Source: Sphingosinicella soli (lineage in GTDB: Bacteria; Pseudomonadota; Alphaproteobacteria; Sphingomonadales; Sphingomonadaceae). Taken from it: a stretch of DNA of 32,469 nt. Numbering within the stretch: position 1 is the stretch's first letter; each line of letters starts with the position of its first letter. Location of the stretch: positions 1-32,469 of the forward strand of contig NZ_JACHNZ010000043.1 in assembly GCF_014199685.1 (NCBI RefSeq). The letters run 5' to 3'. A model generated the notes under the pieces. The model was not told where the DNA came from. It saw only the letters and a program-made list of their open reading frames with translations, and did no database searches. Below, piece by piece: positions 1 to 8,247 of this stretch. The translations under genes and the position numbers were made by a program.

Positions 1-222
1 CGACTGCGACGCCCCCGTCGCAAGCCGCGAGCGCGTCGGCGGCAGGCCAGGAACAGGTCAAAGTGTCGGCGAAGTCCTGCCCAAATACGGCGGCACTCCA
101 CCGCCCTACCCCCTCCCGGCCACATCCAGACGCCAATCCCCCCGCCCCAATCACCGCATCTGCTGGGGGCTGCACATCGCGCCAGTCAATGAAACCCGCA
201 TTTTCTGACCCGGGGCACAGAA
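1..222. other. Left-edge stretch without a supportable gene
   Basis: One plus-strand frame is open from the window edge (codons from base 2) to a TGA at 206-208. It encodes a Pro/Gly-rich tail that could be the C-terminus of a gene starting outside the window. I do not recognise it, and GC-rich DNA often carries such open frames by chance. Confidence 0.2.
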
Positions 223-224
223 TG

Positions 225-250
225 ACGGCGGCCCCTGCGGGGACCGCCGT
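225..250 (-). terminator. Hairpin downstream of the DNA methyltransferase gene
   Basis: Arms 225-231 (ACGGCGG) and 244-250 (CCGCCGT) pair perfectly. They are extended by CCCC/GGGG at 232-235 and 239-242 around a TGC loop, with one bulged A at 243. The hairpin lies 20 nt past the methyltransferase stop codon on the minus strand. There is no long U-tract on that side, while the plus side is followed by a short T-rich stretch, so termination is likely but not certain. Confidence 0.5.
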
Positions 251-269
251 CTTCATATTTGCGGACGTG

Positions 270-965
270 TCAGCGCATCATGCCAAGCCGCATACATGCG
301 GTGCGGTAATGGCACCGGTCGAGTTCGATCCCGACAAAATCGCGGCCACTATGATGCGCGGCTGCAAGCGTGGAACCCGACCCGCAGAACGGGTCGAGGA
401 TAACATCGCCTGGCCGGCTGAATGTCTCGACAAGCGGGCGCAAAATCTCGACGGGTTTCTCGGTCGGATGAAGCCGGTTGCCGGTGTAGCGCGGCCAGTC
501 GATCACGTCGGGAATCGTCGTTTCGGGAAGCACGGGTCTCCCCTTTGCAAGCAAGTAGGCCTGTTCATGCGTGTAGCGAAGGAAGCGCTGCGAGGACGCA
601 TAATGTTTTCGAAAGACGATATGGCCGACCATGCGAAGCCCGGCCGATCGCCATGCGGATATGAATTTGTCGGCAGCGGTCCAGCCGTAGAAACTGATTG
701 CAAATCCGCCGTCCTTGAGCACGCGGCTGACTTCGGAAAATGCCGGCCTTAACCAGCGGTCGTTATCATCATTGGTAACGGTTCGCCCGTCGCGCGCGCG
801 GTAACGGCAAATGTAGGGCGGGTCGGTCAGAACGAGCTCGATGCTGCGCTCAGGCAAACGCCGCATCACGTCAATACAATCGCCGTGAACGATGGTGTTG
901 CGGAAGTCTGCCTGGTGTCCAGGCCGCGTATTTTCCATGTCCGGCCGTGCTGCTGTCGTCTGCAT
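270..965 (-). CDS. Beta-class DNA methyltransferase (N6-adenine or N4-cytosine)
   Basis: This 231-residue protein is an S-adenosylmethionine-dependent DNA amino-methyltransferase. The catalytic motif DPPY is at residues 48-51. The SAM-binding motif DPFCGSGST is near the C-terminus at about 191-199, followed by VGIELD. The order DPPY before FxGxG is that of the beta class, and NRLHPTEKP before the SAM motif is also typical. The start at 965 is preceded by a good AAGGAGAG ribosome-binding site. No restriction-endonuclease gene is adjacent, so it is probably an orphan enzyme, as often carried by conjugative elements to modify their own DNA or dodge host restriction. Target sequence and methylated base cannot be read from the sequence. 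Confidence 0.85.
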   Translation of the reverse strand: MQTTAARPDMENTRPGHQADFRNTIVHGDCIDVMRRLPERSIELVLTDPPYICRYRARDGRTVTNDDNDRWLRPAFSEVSRVLKDGGFAISFYGWTAADKFISAWRSAGLRMVGHIVFRKHYASSQRFLRYTHEQAYLLAKGRPVLPETTIPDVIDWPRYTGNRLHPTEKPVEILRPLVETFSRPGDVILDPFCGSGSTLAAAHHSGRDFVGIELDRCHYRTACMRLGMMR

Positions 966-1228
966 TTCTGCTCTCCTTGGGTCAGGGTTTCAGCGCTTTG
1001 GCGGCGCTGACCCCTGCCTCGCGGCGAGCCGTGGGAGAGTGGGGACGCAGTGGGAATCTGCCGGGGTGGTGCGGGCGCAGCGCAGCGAGCCACGGCCCGG
1101 CCGATTGCCGTTGCGGGGGAGAGAGGGCTGGCCCTTTCCCCCGAATGTCGTTCGCGGCGAAGGCGGGAACGATCCGGCTTTCGGGAACCGCGCATGCGGA
1201 CTATAAGAACCGCCGAACAGGGAAACGG

Positions 1229-1441
1229 ATGACGACTATATTTCAGCGGGTGAGCGGGTTTGTCGAGCGGCTGTCACCCGAACCGGTATGCGACGATTGC
1301 ATTGCCGGACGGCTGGCACTTGAGGCGATCGACGATGTCGCCAACCGCACGCGCCAGCTCGCGGGGAGCGGCGGCTTCGAGATCCGGCGCGGCGTCTGTA
1401 CGCTCTGCGGCGAGGCGAAATCGGTAATCCTGAAATCCTGA
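1229..1441 (+). CDS. Small protein with two CxxC motifs (putative zinc-binding)
   Basis: A 70-residue ORF starting at ATG 1229 with an upstream AGGGAAA. It contains CDDC near residue 20 and CTLC near residue 60, a spacing that suggests one zinc site built from two knuckles. The segment between them looks helical. It is not a family I can name; it lies divergent from the methyltransferase gene in the conjugative-element backbone, where small zinc proteins of unknown role are common. The reading frame stays open upstream to 947, but the ATG with a ribosome-binding site and the start of protein-like composition favour 1229. Confidence 0.5.
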   Translation: MTTIFQRVSGFVERLSPEPVCDDCIAGRLALEAIDDVANRTRQLAGSGGFEIRRGVCTLCGEAKSVILKS

Positions 1442-1660
1442 TCGCGGGCGTAGTCCAGACACTCGCCTCGGATCGACTCCAGGCAATCATGCACCGCAGC
1501 TGACTGTGGAGCACTGCGCGGTGGCTTGAAAAACCGCATGATTTGCGGTTGAAGGATTCGGCTCGACATGAGCGCCGGTCCCGGGTGTTCGAAGACTACC
1601 AAAGCGCAGAAAAGTCGGGACCGGTTATTCCCCTGCGCAGAACGTATTACCGGATCAGAA

Positions 1661-2086
1661 ATGGAACTTCAGGCAATGCTCGCCGCGCGCACCTTCAGCG
1701 TCTCGATCGCACGCGAATGGCGTGCACTTTACGAGGAGATCTGGAGGCCGCAGATGTTCCCGAAATGGGCATCAGGCCTCTCGGAATCACAGCTGCTTCC
1801 GCGCGGTGATTACTGGCTCGCCGAAGGCCCGGAAGGAGCGGTTCGCATCCGCTTCACCGATCACAACGAATACGGCGTCATGGATCATATCGTCGATACG
1901 GGGAGCGGCGATCCCGTACACGTACCGCTTCGGATTGTGCAGAACGGAGACGGCGCGGAGGTGATGCTGACGCTGTTTCGTCAGCCCGGGATGGATGACG
2001 AACGCTTCTCGGCCGATGCCAGATGGGTGATGCGCGATCTGCGTGCGCTGAAAGCCATGGCGGAGGGTAAACCGCAACAGGGTTGA
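1661..2086 (+). CDS. SRPBCC (START/polyketide-cyclase-like) family protein
   Basis: A 141-residue protein beginning at ATG 1661. The pattern of an N-terminal strand (ARTFSVSIAREW), a helix around EEIWRPQMFPKW, then strands such as EGAVRIRFTDHNEYGVMDH and GDGAEVMLTLFRQPGM, and a long C-terminal helix is that of the SRPBCC helix-grip fold (PF10604-like, ligand-binding or cyclase proteins). Family members bind hydrophobic ligands, but no specific ligand or reaction can be inferred. It ends 5 nt from the convergent nucleotidyltransferase-HEPN gene. The frame is open further upstream (to 1568), but that extension lacks family similarity. Confidence 0.6.
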   Translation: MELQAMLAARTFSVSIAREWRALYEEIWRPQMFPKWASGLSESQLLPRGDYWLAEGPEGAVRIRFTDHNEYGVMDHIVDTGSGDPVHVPLRIVQNGDGAEVMLTLFRQPGMDDERFSADARWVMRDLRALKAMAEGKPQQG

Positions 2087-2091
2087 TGGCT

Positions 2092-3033
2092 TCAGGCCGC
2101 GCGTTCGAGCTCGTCGATGCGCTGAAGGCATAGCGCTTCAATGATACCGCGCAGGACCTCGACGCGGCTTCCGATCCACGCCAGTTCTTCCTCTGTGATG
2201 CGGTAATGGCGCGAATAGCGCGCCTTCACATAGGCGGCGCGCAGCAGCTCGTAGCAGCGCCGCTCGAACTTCGTCGTACCCGGCCAGACCTCGCGAAGCT
2301 GCGGCTCCAGCGCCTCGGTCTGCGAGCGAAGCCGGTTCAGATTGTGCGTCTTGGGCGAGTACAACGTGCGGACGAGAAATAGCGTGTGATAGAGCCGTTC
2401 CGTCGTCTGATGGAGATCAAAAGCAGCAACCTTTGGCGCACCATCATTCATCGCGTGCTGATACTGCCTGAAAAATTGTTGGGCGCTTTCATACCACTCT
2501 TCGTAATAATCCTGCGTCTCGCGCAGCGCCTCTGCCGGCGACAACGGTCGCGGCGCCTCGAACGGATGCCCCGGCTCCTCGAACAGCACGATCCCGTCGC
2601 GCAGGATATCGGTGAAAAAATAGCGCCCACGGCGCAGCTGAGCGTTCACGTCATCGAGGCTGTGGTAGATGAGGCTGACGGGCGTGCGCAGCCGTCCGTC
2701 GGCAAGCTCGGTGAGTAGCCGGTCCTCGGTCTTTGTCCAGAATTCCGGAACGTCGGTGAGGTCCTCGTGATTGACGACGACGAGGATATCGTAGTCGGAG
2801 AAATAGCGCCCGACCGGGTCCTCGACCCAATCGCCGCGGGCGTAGCTGCCGAACAGGATGATCTTCAGCAAATGCCCGCTCCGATACCGCGGCTGCGTGC
2901 GCCGCGAGATCGCCTCGGCGAAGCCCTCGCGCACAAGTCCGACGACATGCGCAAGCTCGCGGCGCTTGCCTTCGGGCAGCGATACAGCCGGGTCATCGGG
3001 ATATTTCATGGCGTCAGAATCGCGCCAAATCAT
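2092..3033 (-). CDS. Nucleotidyltransferase-HEPN fusion protein
   Basis: A 313-residue fusion. The N-terminal half has the minimal nucleotidyltransferase signature: GSYARGD (about residues 62-68) followed by SDYDILVV, giving the two metal-binding Asp residues. The C-terminal half resembles a HEPN domain, with a helical segment ending in SPKTHNLNRL, a typical HEPN motif. Separate MNT and HEPN genes form toxin-antitoxin pairs in which the nucleotidyltransferase AMPylates the HEPN RNase; a single-chain fusion may be self-inhibited or have another nucleotidyl-transfer role. It sits between conjugation genes and an SRPBCC gene, 14 nt downstream of the lytic transglycosylase gene on the same strand. 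An alternative start is ATG 3009; neither has a strong ribosome-binding site. Confidence 0.7.
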   Translation of the reverse strand: MIWRDSDAMKYPDDPAVSLPEGKRRELAHVVGLVREGFAEAISRRTQPRYRSGHLLKIILFGSYARGDWVEDPVGRYFSDYDILVVVNHEDLTDVPEFWTKTEDRLLTELADGRLRTPVSLIYHSLDDVNAQLRRGRYFFTDILRDGIVLFEEPGHPFEAPRPLSPAEALRETQDYYEEWYESAQQFFRQYQHAMNDGAPKVAAFDLHQTTERLYHTLFLVRTLYSPKTHNLNRLRSQTEALEPQLREVWPGTTKFERRCYELLRAAYVKARYSRHYRITEEELAWIGSRVEVLRGIIEALCLQRIDELERAA

Positions 3034-3047
3034 ATGCTTGCCAAGTC

Positions 3048-3728
3048 TTATTTGCGGAATTCGTCGCGTGCATCCGTTGCCGGCCCGTTCCCTGCCGTAT
3101 CACGCTCAGGCAGCGCAAACAGGCTCCCCGCACCGCTGTCCGAACGCGCCTGTGTGCCTGCGCCGGCGCCGACGAGGAAAAGTACCGGGCGCGGGGCCGA
3201 AGGAGGCGGCGGCGCGTCCTGCCGCACACCGCAAGGCGCGGCGGGCTTGCCCGCGACCGCGGCGACATAGGCGCGTGTCTCGCGCGGCAGCGCGCGCGTG
3301 CCGGCAAGGCACTCGCCATAGCGCGCGGGGCCGGCGTGATAGGCCGCAAACAGGCCGGGAAAGCCGAAGCGATCGTGCATCAGCCGCAGATAGGCGGCGC
3401 CGGCGAGGATGTTGTCGCGGGGCTCATACGGATTGCGCCCGAGGCCAAACGCCGCGCGCATGTCGGCCCAGGTGCCGGGCATCAGCTGCATGAGCCCCAT
3501 CGCGCCGGCGCTGCTGGTGATCGGCCGGCCGTCGAGGACGGTACGGCCCGCACTTTCGGCGCGCATCACGCGTTCGATCCAGTCCGCCGGAATCCCGAAC
3601 CGGAGCGATGCCTCGGCGACGAGCGGGCGCCAGCGCGCCACAGCCTCGGCGCGTGCCGGCTGGGCGGCCGCGAGTGCGGTCAGCAGCGCCAGCCACCGCG
3701 CAGCGCTCGCGGTCAGCGTTGCCGCCAA
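3048..3728 (-). CDS. Lytic transglycosylase of the conjugation apparatus (VirB1/TrbN-like)
   Basis: A 226-residue protein from a TTG start that overlaps the 3' end of the TraF-like gene by 16 nt. A signal peptide is visible (ARWLALLTALAAAQPARA). The SLT domain follows: FGIPADWIERVMRAESAGR contains the catalytic Glu (AES), then SSAGAMGLMQLMPGTW and NILAGAAYLRLM, ending with AAYHAGPARY. Such enzymes cut periplasmic peptidoglycan locally so that a type IV secretion channel can be assembled. The C-terminal 60 residues are Pro/Ala-rich and low-complexity. Gene order HTH, TraF peptidase, transglycosylase is common in conjugative elements of sphingomonads. The start is inferred because no ATG or GTG lies upstream of the signal peptide in frame; translational coupling to TraF is likely. 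Confidence 0.8.
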   Translation of the reverse strand: MAATLTASAARWLALLTALAAAQPARAEAVARWRPLVAEASLRFGIPADWIERVMRAESAGRTVLDGRPITSSAGAMGLMQLMPGTWADMRAAFGLGRNPYEPRDNILAGAAYLRLMHDRFGFPGLFAAYHAGPARYGECLAGTRALPRETRAYVAAVAGKPAAPCGVRQDAPPPPSAPRPVLFLVGAGAGTQARSDSGAGSLFALPERDTAGNGPATDARDEFRK

Positions 3729-4234
3729 ATCAGATGCGCCTTGCCGAGAATGTCGTGGCGCTGGCTCGGCCCGAAATACCGCCCATCGAACGAGGCGGGA
3801 TGCGCTGCGAGCAGCAGCACGTCGCCCGCGCCGAGCCGGCGGCAGCCGTGCCATGCGGGCATCGGCCGGCCGGCGCCGTCGCGGCGAAGACGCCGCGCGG
3901 CGACGTCGCCGTTGACGGTGACCCGGTCGCCGCTTGCGCAGACCATATCGCCGGGTTTGGCGGCGATGCGCTTGATGAGCGGCACGTTCGCCGGGAGGTA
4001 ATGGCGGCGCGCGGCAAGGGCGCGCCAGGGCGCCGGCAGACGGCCGGCAACGCGGTCGCCGCGTGCCGGATTTCCGGGCGCTGTCACGAGATAGAGACCT
4101 GTCGGCGCACTCGCCGAGGCGTTCCAGATGAGCAGCGGCCGCGGACGCGCGAGACTGACCGCGCAAAGTGCTGCGATCAGAAGCGCGGTTCCGGCCGCGG
4201 GCCAGGTGCGCAGCGGCCGGAGGGGCGATGTCAC
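3713..4234 (-). CDS. traF: TraF-like S26 signal peptidase
   Basis: A 173-residue S26-family peptidase. An N-terminal membrane segment (AAGTALLIAALCAVSLA) is followed by NASASAPTGLYLV, whose SAPTGLY carries the catalytic Ser. The Lys region is PLIKRIAAKPGD, then VNGDVAARR, and a C-terminal GRYFGP box. This is the TraF type that processes or cyclises the conjugative pilin. The GTG start at 4232-4234 overlaps the stop of the HTH gene (GTGA, 4 nt), and the stop overlaps the transglycosylase gene, so the three form one translationally coupled unit. Confidence 0.85.
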   Translation of the reverse strand: MTSPLRPLRTWPAAGTALLIAALCAVSLARPRPLLIWNASASAPTGLYLVTAPGNPARGDRVAGRLPAPWRALAARRHYLPANVPLIKRIAAKPGDMVCASGDRVTVNGDVAARRLRRDGAGRPMPAWHGCRRLGAGDVLLLAAHPASFDGRYFGPSQRHDILGKAHLIWRQR

Positions 4235-4473
4235 GGTGTTCCGCCCTTCCTGCGCGCAGAAGCGCGCGCGGTTGCGCGCGACCATGCGTCGAGATCGTCG
4301 ATATGGTAGCGGATGTTGCGAAAGTGCCGCCGGAAGCGCGGTCCCGTGCCGTTGCTGCGATGGGCCTGCAGCGCCCGCGGCGAGATTCCGAGCCACGCTG
4401 CGGCCATGGCCGGATTGAGGTACGGCGACCGCGGCCGCGCGGGCCGCTCGCGTCCGGGTTCCCTTTGCGTCAT
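4231..4473 (-). CDS. Small helix-turn-helix protein (excisionase/MerR-like)
   Basis: An 80-residue protein whose central part, YLNPAMAAAWLGISPRALQAHRSNGTGPRFRR followed by IRYHIDDLDAWSRA in the sequence, is the winged HTH of excisionase/MerR-like DNA-binding proteins (helix_turn_helix_17 type). Similar small regulators commonly precede traF in alphaproteobacterial conjugative elements. The ATG at 4473 was chosen because similarity starts after a short charged N-terminal tail, while the upstream open frame is unlike any protein. It overlaps traF by 4 nt. Confidence 0.7.
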   Translation of the reverse strand: MTQREPGRERPARPRSPYLNPAMAAAWLGISPRALQAHRSNGTGPRFRRHFRNIRYHIDDLDAWSRATARASARRKGGTP

Positions 4474-4671
4474 GAGCGCGCCTCCCTGGCCAGCGCGGCG
4501 CCGCACGCGGCGCGGCGTGCCTTTGGTGCCAGTAGGGACAAGCCGTGCAGAGGCTCGAAAATCGCGGGTGCCGAATTCGAGCCTGGCGCGGCCGGAAGCC
4601 CGGCAGGCCGCGCACCCTCCGTCTGCTGCAGGAAAGGTGGCCCCGCGCACGCGGCGCGGGGCCGAACCCGC

Positions 4672-4989
4672 TCAGTCGTAAGGGTTCCAGATGACCGCGA
4701 ATGTTTCGTCGGCCTCGCCCGGCACGCGGCCGAGGTTGGCGTAGAGCCGGCGCGGTCCGAATTCGGGCGCGGCAATGCTCAGCGACACATAGTCCCTGCC
4801 CGACGCCTCGCCGGTGCGGATCCAGCCGGCACCGACCTCGATGCCCTGGGTCAGCACGCGGTAGTCGGGCTGGGCGTCGCCGGTCTTCGTGCGGTTGGGG
4901 ATGATCTCGATCCCGGCGCGGATCGAGAGGGTTTTGAGCTCGCCCTTGTAGCCCTCGCCGCTGCGCTTCACATGTCCGATTGCTGGCAT
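4672..4989 (-). CDS. DUF736 family protein
   Basis: A 105-residue protein that opens with MPAIGHVKRSGEGYKGEL and contains IEIIPN, PDYRV and GAGWIR, the recognisable pattern of DUF736. These proteins are hallmarks of alphaproteobacterial conjugative elements and plasmids; their molecular role is unknown, and they look like small beta-rich cytoplasmic proteins. The ATG at 4989 has a strong GAAGGAG ribosome-binding site. It ends about 200 bp upstream of the HTH gene on the same strand; the intervening 4474-4671 shows no gene. Confidence 0.85.
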   Translation of the reverse strand: MPAIGHVKRSGEGYKGELKTLSIRAGIEIIPNRTKTGDAQPDYRVLTQGIEVGAGWIRTGEASGRDYVSLSIAAPEFGPRRLYANLGRVPGEADETFAVIWNPYD

Positions 4990-5680
4990 TTCATTTCTCC
5001 TTCGTGTCTCGCCCGAACCCGTTCCGGGCGATGGGCAGACCGCGGGGCCAGCCCCGAGCCGCAGTCCCGCACCCGCAAGGGCCGGAGCGTGAGCGGCGGA
5101 CCTGACGCCCGGCTTGTTTGGAAGCGAAGCGGCCGCGAGGAGCCCGGCACGGGCGGGGAAAGAAGCCGTAAGGGCGGAAGGTTTCGGGACAAGGCGGCTG
5201 GTCCAGGTCAATGCCCCAAACGCCGGGTCACGGGTACGGCGAGACGTCCTGGAGGGAAGAGAATCCGCACACGGTCACAGCAGATGCAGCGGCGTCGCGA
5301 TGCCGCGAGTGATCCCCGGCATTCGTCAGAGCCGGTATCGAACGCAAGCTTCAGGACGGCGGCCCGCCCGCCGGAGTGGGTTCCGGAAGTACCGGGGACC
5401 GGGAAATGCCTTTTCGAATCGGCGGCACCAGAGGACAGAAGACGGCCGAGCCAGGCACGAAATGTACAACGAGAAGGCAATGTCTGCCTTTGCCGTGATC
5501 GGAGCACCGACGATCATCGCGCCGACGATCAGCAAGCCGGCGAAAATGCCTCCCTGCCAATCCGGGTCATTTGCAGCGATTGTTCGCCATGTTCGCCATG
5601 TTCGCCGGAGAATATGGGGAGTTGAGGACAGGAAGGTTTACCGTTGTTCTAAAACACTAAGTATGGCTTAGGGAAATGGA
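4990..5680. other. Gene-free interval with three 9-bp tandem repeats and an AT-rich promoter zone
   Basis: No protein-like frame is seen; the long open frames here are GC-driven. At 5581-5607 TGTTCGCC(A/G) is repeated three times in tandem. From about 5610 the DNA becomes AT-rich, and a perfect inverted repeat CTAAG-TATGG-CTTAG lies at 5657-5671 directly before the antitoxin start. That is a plausible operator for AbiEi autoregulation. Confidence 0.45.
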
Positions 5681-6517
5681 ATGATTATAAACTCGACAAT
5701 GGTTTGCAAATATGCCAAAAGGCCAAGCATGGCTATGCGTTTTGATGGAAAACTAAACCGACTCCAGCAAGAACTTCCCGAGGGGCTTCTTGCCGATGCC
5801 GCCTGGATGGAAGCCCAGGGCTATTCATCGGCGCTGCGTAGCCAGTATGTCCGCGCCGGCTGGCTCGAAAGTCCGGCGCGGCGCGTCTATCGCCGCTCGC
5901 GTTCACCTCTGACATGGCAGCAGGTTGTCGTTTCGCTCCAGACCGTGCTCGACCTTCCACTTGTCGTCGGCGGGCGCACTGCGCTCGAACAGCAGGGCTA
6001 TGCGCATTATCTGCCCGCCGCGATGCGCGAGGTTCATCTCTATGGGCCGACGCATCCGCCGACCTGGCTGGCGAGCCTGCCGCTCGATCTCGCGTTTCGC
6101 TGGCATAACAGCCTGCGGCTGTTTCCCGGCGATGTCGACGCGTCGCCTGAATCGAGTCCCGTCATGGTCAGCACAGGCGGCCTGACCCTGCCCGTCCGCT
6201 ACTCCAGCAAGGAGCGCGCCGTTCTCGAATTGCTCGACGAACTGCCCGAACGGGAGAGCTTCCAGCAGGTCGATGCCCTGATGGAGGGCCTCAGTGATCT
6301 AGGTCCGCGCCGCCTGCAAACGCTCCTTGAGGCTTGCACCAGTGTCAAGGTGAAGCGGCTCTTTCTGTTCTTCGCCAGTCGCCATGGGCACGCATGGCTC
6401 GCGCGGCTCGACACATCGCGTGTGAACCTTGGCGCGGGCAAGCGCGTCCTTGTCAAAGGCGGCAAGCTGGACCCGCGCTACAATATCACCGTTCCGCCTG
6501 AATTCGGGGCGCATTGA
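5681..6517 (+). CDS. abiEi: Type IV antitoxin AbiEi family protein
   Basis: A 278-residue protein with an N-terminal winged-helix segment (ALRSQYVRAGWLESPARRVYRR) typical of AbiEi antitoxins. It is followed by the VVGGRTALEQQGYAHYL and VHLYGP motifs, and a C-terminal domain ending in LVKGGKLDPRYNITVP. In this class the antitoxin does not bind the toxin. It represses the operon through repeats upstream and counteracts the toxin's effect. The stop overlaps the TTGA that could start the toxin gene. ATG 5681 has GGGA upstream; starts at 5729 or 5735 are also possible and would give a protein about 260 residues long. Confidence 0.8.
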   Translation: MIINSTMVCKYAKRPSMAMRFDGKLNRLQQELPEGLLADAAWMEAQGYSSALRSQYVRAGWLESPARRVYRRSRSPLTWQQVVVSLQTVLDLPLVVGGRTALEQQGYAHYLPAAMREVHLYGPTHPPTWLASLPLDLAFRWHNSLRLFPGDVDASPESSPVMVSTGGLTLPVRYSSKERAVLELLDELPERESFQQVDALMEGLSDLGPRRLQTLLEACTSVKVKRLFLFFASRHGHAWLARLDTSRVNLGAGKRVLVKGGKLDPRYNITVPPEFGAH

Positions 6518-6522
6518 TCGTC

Positions 6523-7440
6523 ATGGCCTTTCTCGACATCTATCGGCGGCAGGTTGCGCTTCTCATTCGCACGCTCCCCTTCGTGGCCGGGGAGAGCGCC
6601 TTTGCCCTCAAGGGCGGCACGGCGATCAATCTGTTCGTACGCGACATGCCGCGCCTTTCGGTGGACATCGACCTCACCTGGCTGCCGATTGCGGACCGTC
6701 GCACCTCGCTTGCTGCGATCGATGCCGCGATGCTGCGGATCAGGGCAAGGATCGAGCGCGGTATCCCCGGCGCGCAGGTCAATGTCTCGCGATCAGCGGA
6801 TGAGAAGATCGTCACAAAGCTGATCGTGCGCGCCGACGATGTACAGATCAAGATCGAGGTGACGCCGGTGCTGCGCGGCACCGTCTATGCCCCTCGCCTC
6901 ATCAGCGTGGTGCCTGCCGTCGAGGATGCTTTCGGCTTTGCCGAGATTCAGGTCGTGTCCTTTTCTGATCTCTACGCGGGCAAGATCGTGGCCGCACTTG
7001 ACCGTCAGCATCCCCGCGACCTTTTTGACGTGCGAGATCTGCTGGCGAACGAAGGTATCGACGACGAATTGCGGCGCGCCTTCCTTGTCTATCTTGCAAG
7101 CCACCCCCGCCCGATGGCCGAAGTCCTTGCTCCGAACTGCAAGCCGCTGGACCATGATTTCGAGCACAGTTTTGCCGGAATGACGCATGAGCCGGTCGAC
7201 CTCGCCGAACTTGAGGAGGCGCGCGAAGCGATCATCACCGCAATGGTCGCCGACATGCCGGATGCGCATCGGCATTTTCTTCTCGGATTCAAGCGTGGGG
7301 AACCGGACTGGGATCTGCTCGGCATAGCCGATGCGCAACACCTGCCCGCCGTCCTGTGGAAACGTCTCAATCTGGACCGGCTGACCGCCGACAGGCGGCA
7401 CGCGCTGGTCGACACGCTTGAAAATATACTGTTCCCGTAA
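6523..7440 (+). CDS. abiEii: Type IV toxin AbiEii-like nucleotidyltransferase
   Basis: A 305-residue AbiEii/AbiGii-type nucleotidyltransferase. The motif KGGTAINLF, followed by LSVDIDLTW, gives the GG(x)nDxD catalytic signature. Further family motifs are KLIVR, VVSFSDLYAGKIVAALDRQHPRDLFDVRDLL and a C-terminal helical part. Family toxins transfer nucleotides to tRNA acceptor ends or otherwise block growth, sometimes as phage abortive infection. The preceding gene's stop lies within 6 nt, and a TTG start at 6514 overlapping that stop is the alternative. The pair is typically carried by mobile elements as an addiction or phage-defence module. Confidence 0.85.
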   Translation: MAFLDIYRRQVALLIRTLPFVAGESAFALKGGTAINLFVRDMPRLSVDIDLTWLPIADRRTSLAAIDAAMLRIRARIERGIPGAQVNVSRSADEKIVTKLIVRADDVQIKIEVTPVLRGTVYAPRLISVVPAVEDAFGFAEIQVVSFSDLYAGKIVAALDRQHPRDLFDVRDLLANEGIDDELRRAFLVYLASHPRPMAEVLAPNCKPLDHDFEHSFAGMTHEPVDLAELEEAREAIITAMVADMPDAHRHFLLGFKRGEPDWDLLGIADAQHLPAVLWKRLNLDRLTADRRHALVDTLENILFP

Positions 7441-7491
7441 GCGACACTTGCCTCCCAAATCAGACAATGCTCGTGCCGCTGCGGCTGACGA

Positions 7492-8247
7492 TCAGCGCCG
7501 CCGGAATGCTCCCGGCATGAGAAGACGTGCGGCCGGCTGCGCGCGAAGCCTCCGGGTCTGCCGGACGAGACGCTGAATCTGCGTCCTGCGTGCGGCAGCA
7601 TTGACGCGCCATCGTCGACCAATGGCATCCTCGCCGAAGAAGGCCTCCGCAATGTCGCGCTGCGAGGCACCGGCATCGAGCGCATCGCTGACCCGCAACA
7701 GCAGCGCCCACCGCCGCGCCCCGGCGGGTGTCGGATATGTGCCGCGCCTCAGGACGCCGGTCCGGCAGAGCGCAATAAACCGGGCGAGCGCGTGCATCGG
7801 CGCGGCCGCGGCTACGAGTCCGGGTAGCTGCCATGTCAAATGCGCAGGACCTTCGAGGAGCGTGCCCGCGACGATATCGACGCGCAGGCTGTGCGCGCCG
7901 TCCGTCACGAGAAGCCGCTCGGCGCCGGCCAGACGTTCTATCGCAGCGGCGACAGGCAGCAGGTCCGGAGAGAACGCTTCGCTGCCAGCGCAGGGCGCCG
8001 CCGCGGCACTCAGCACGAAAGGATCAACATCCCTGCGCCACCAGACCCGCGCCAGCGCGCTGCTGCACGCCGGATCTTCGAACCGGTGAAGACCGAAGCG
8101 TCCGGCATCCGTTTCGCCGCGCGCTGCGGCGAAACGGTATGCGGGGTCGCGGCGCAGCCATTCCCAGGCGATAAGCGGCGCGTCGCACGCCGCAAGCGCG
8201 CGATACGGCGCATTGGAGCGCCAGTCAGGGATGCCCCGATGGGGCAT
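7492..8247 (-). CDS. DUF6499/DUF2285-type regulator-like protein of conjugative elements
   Basis: A 251-residue protein. The N-terminal segment IPDWRSNAPYRALAACDA, followed by AWEWLRRDPAYRFA, is the short domain (DUF6499-like) that begins a family annotated as transcriptional regulators. The C-terminal half, with GARRWALLLRVSDALDAGASQRDIAEAFFG and WRVNAAARRTQIQRLVRQ, matches DUF2285, a HTH-like domain found near replication or integration genes of alphaproteobacterial integrative elements. The chosen ATG lies inside a perfect 17-bp palindrome, and no strong ribosome-binding site precedes it. Its presence says that the lasso region next door is flanked by mobile-element backbone. Confidence 0.65.
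   Translation of the reverse strand: MPHRGIPDWRSNAPYRALAACDAPLIAWEWLRRDPAYRFAAARGETDAGRFGLHRFEDPACSSALARVWWRRDVDPFVLSAAAAPCAGSEAFSPDLLPVAAAIERLAGAERLLVTDGAHSLRVDIVAGTLLEGPAHLTWQLPGLVAAAAPMHALARFIALCRTGVLRRGTYPTPAGARRWALLLRVSDALDAGASQRDIAEAFFGEDAIGRRWRVNAAARRTQIQRLVRQTRRLRAQPAARLLMPGAFRRR

Noticed and set aside
63-752. 229-codon plus-strand open frame
   Set aside because: Antisense to the DNA methyltransferase gene, with low-complexity beginning and no motif.
4168-5625. 485-codon plus-strand open frame
   Set aside because: It is antisense to traF, the HTH gene and the DUF736 gene, is Arg/Ala/Gly/Pro-rich and has no recognisable motif; high GC content produces long antisense frames.
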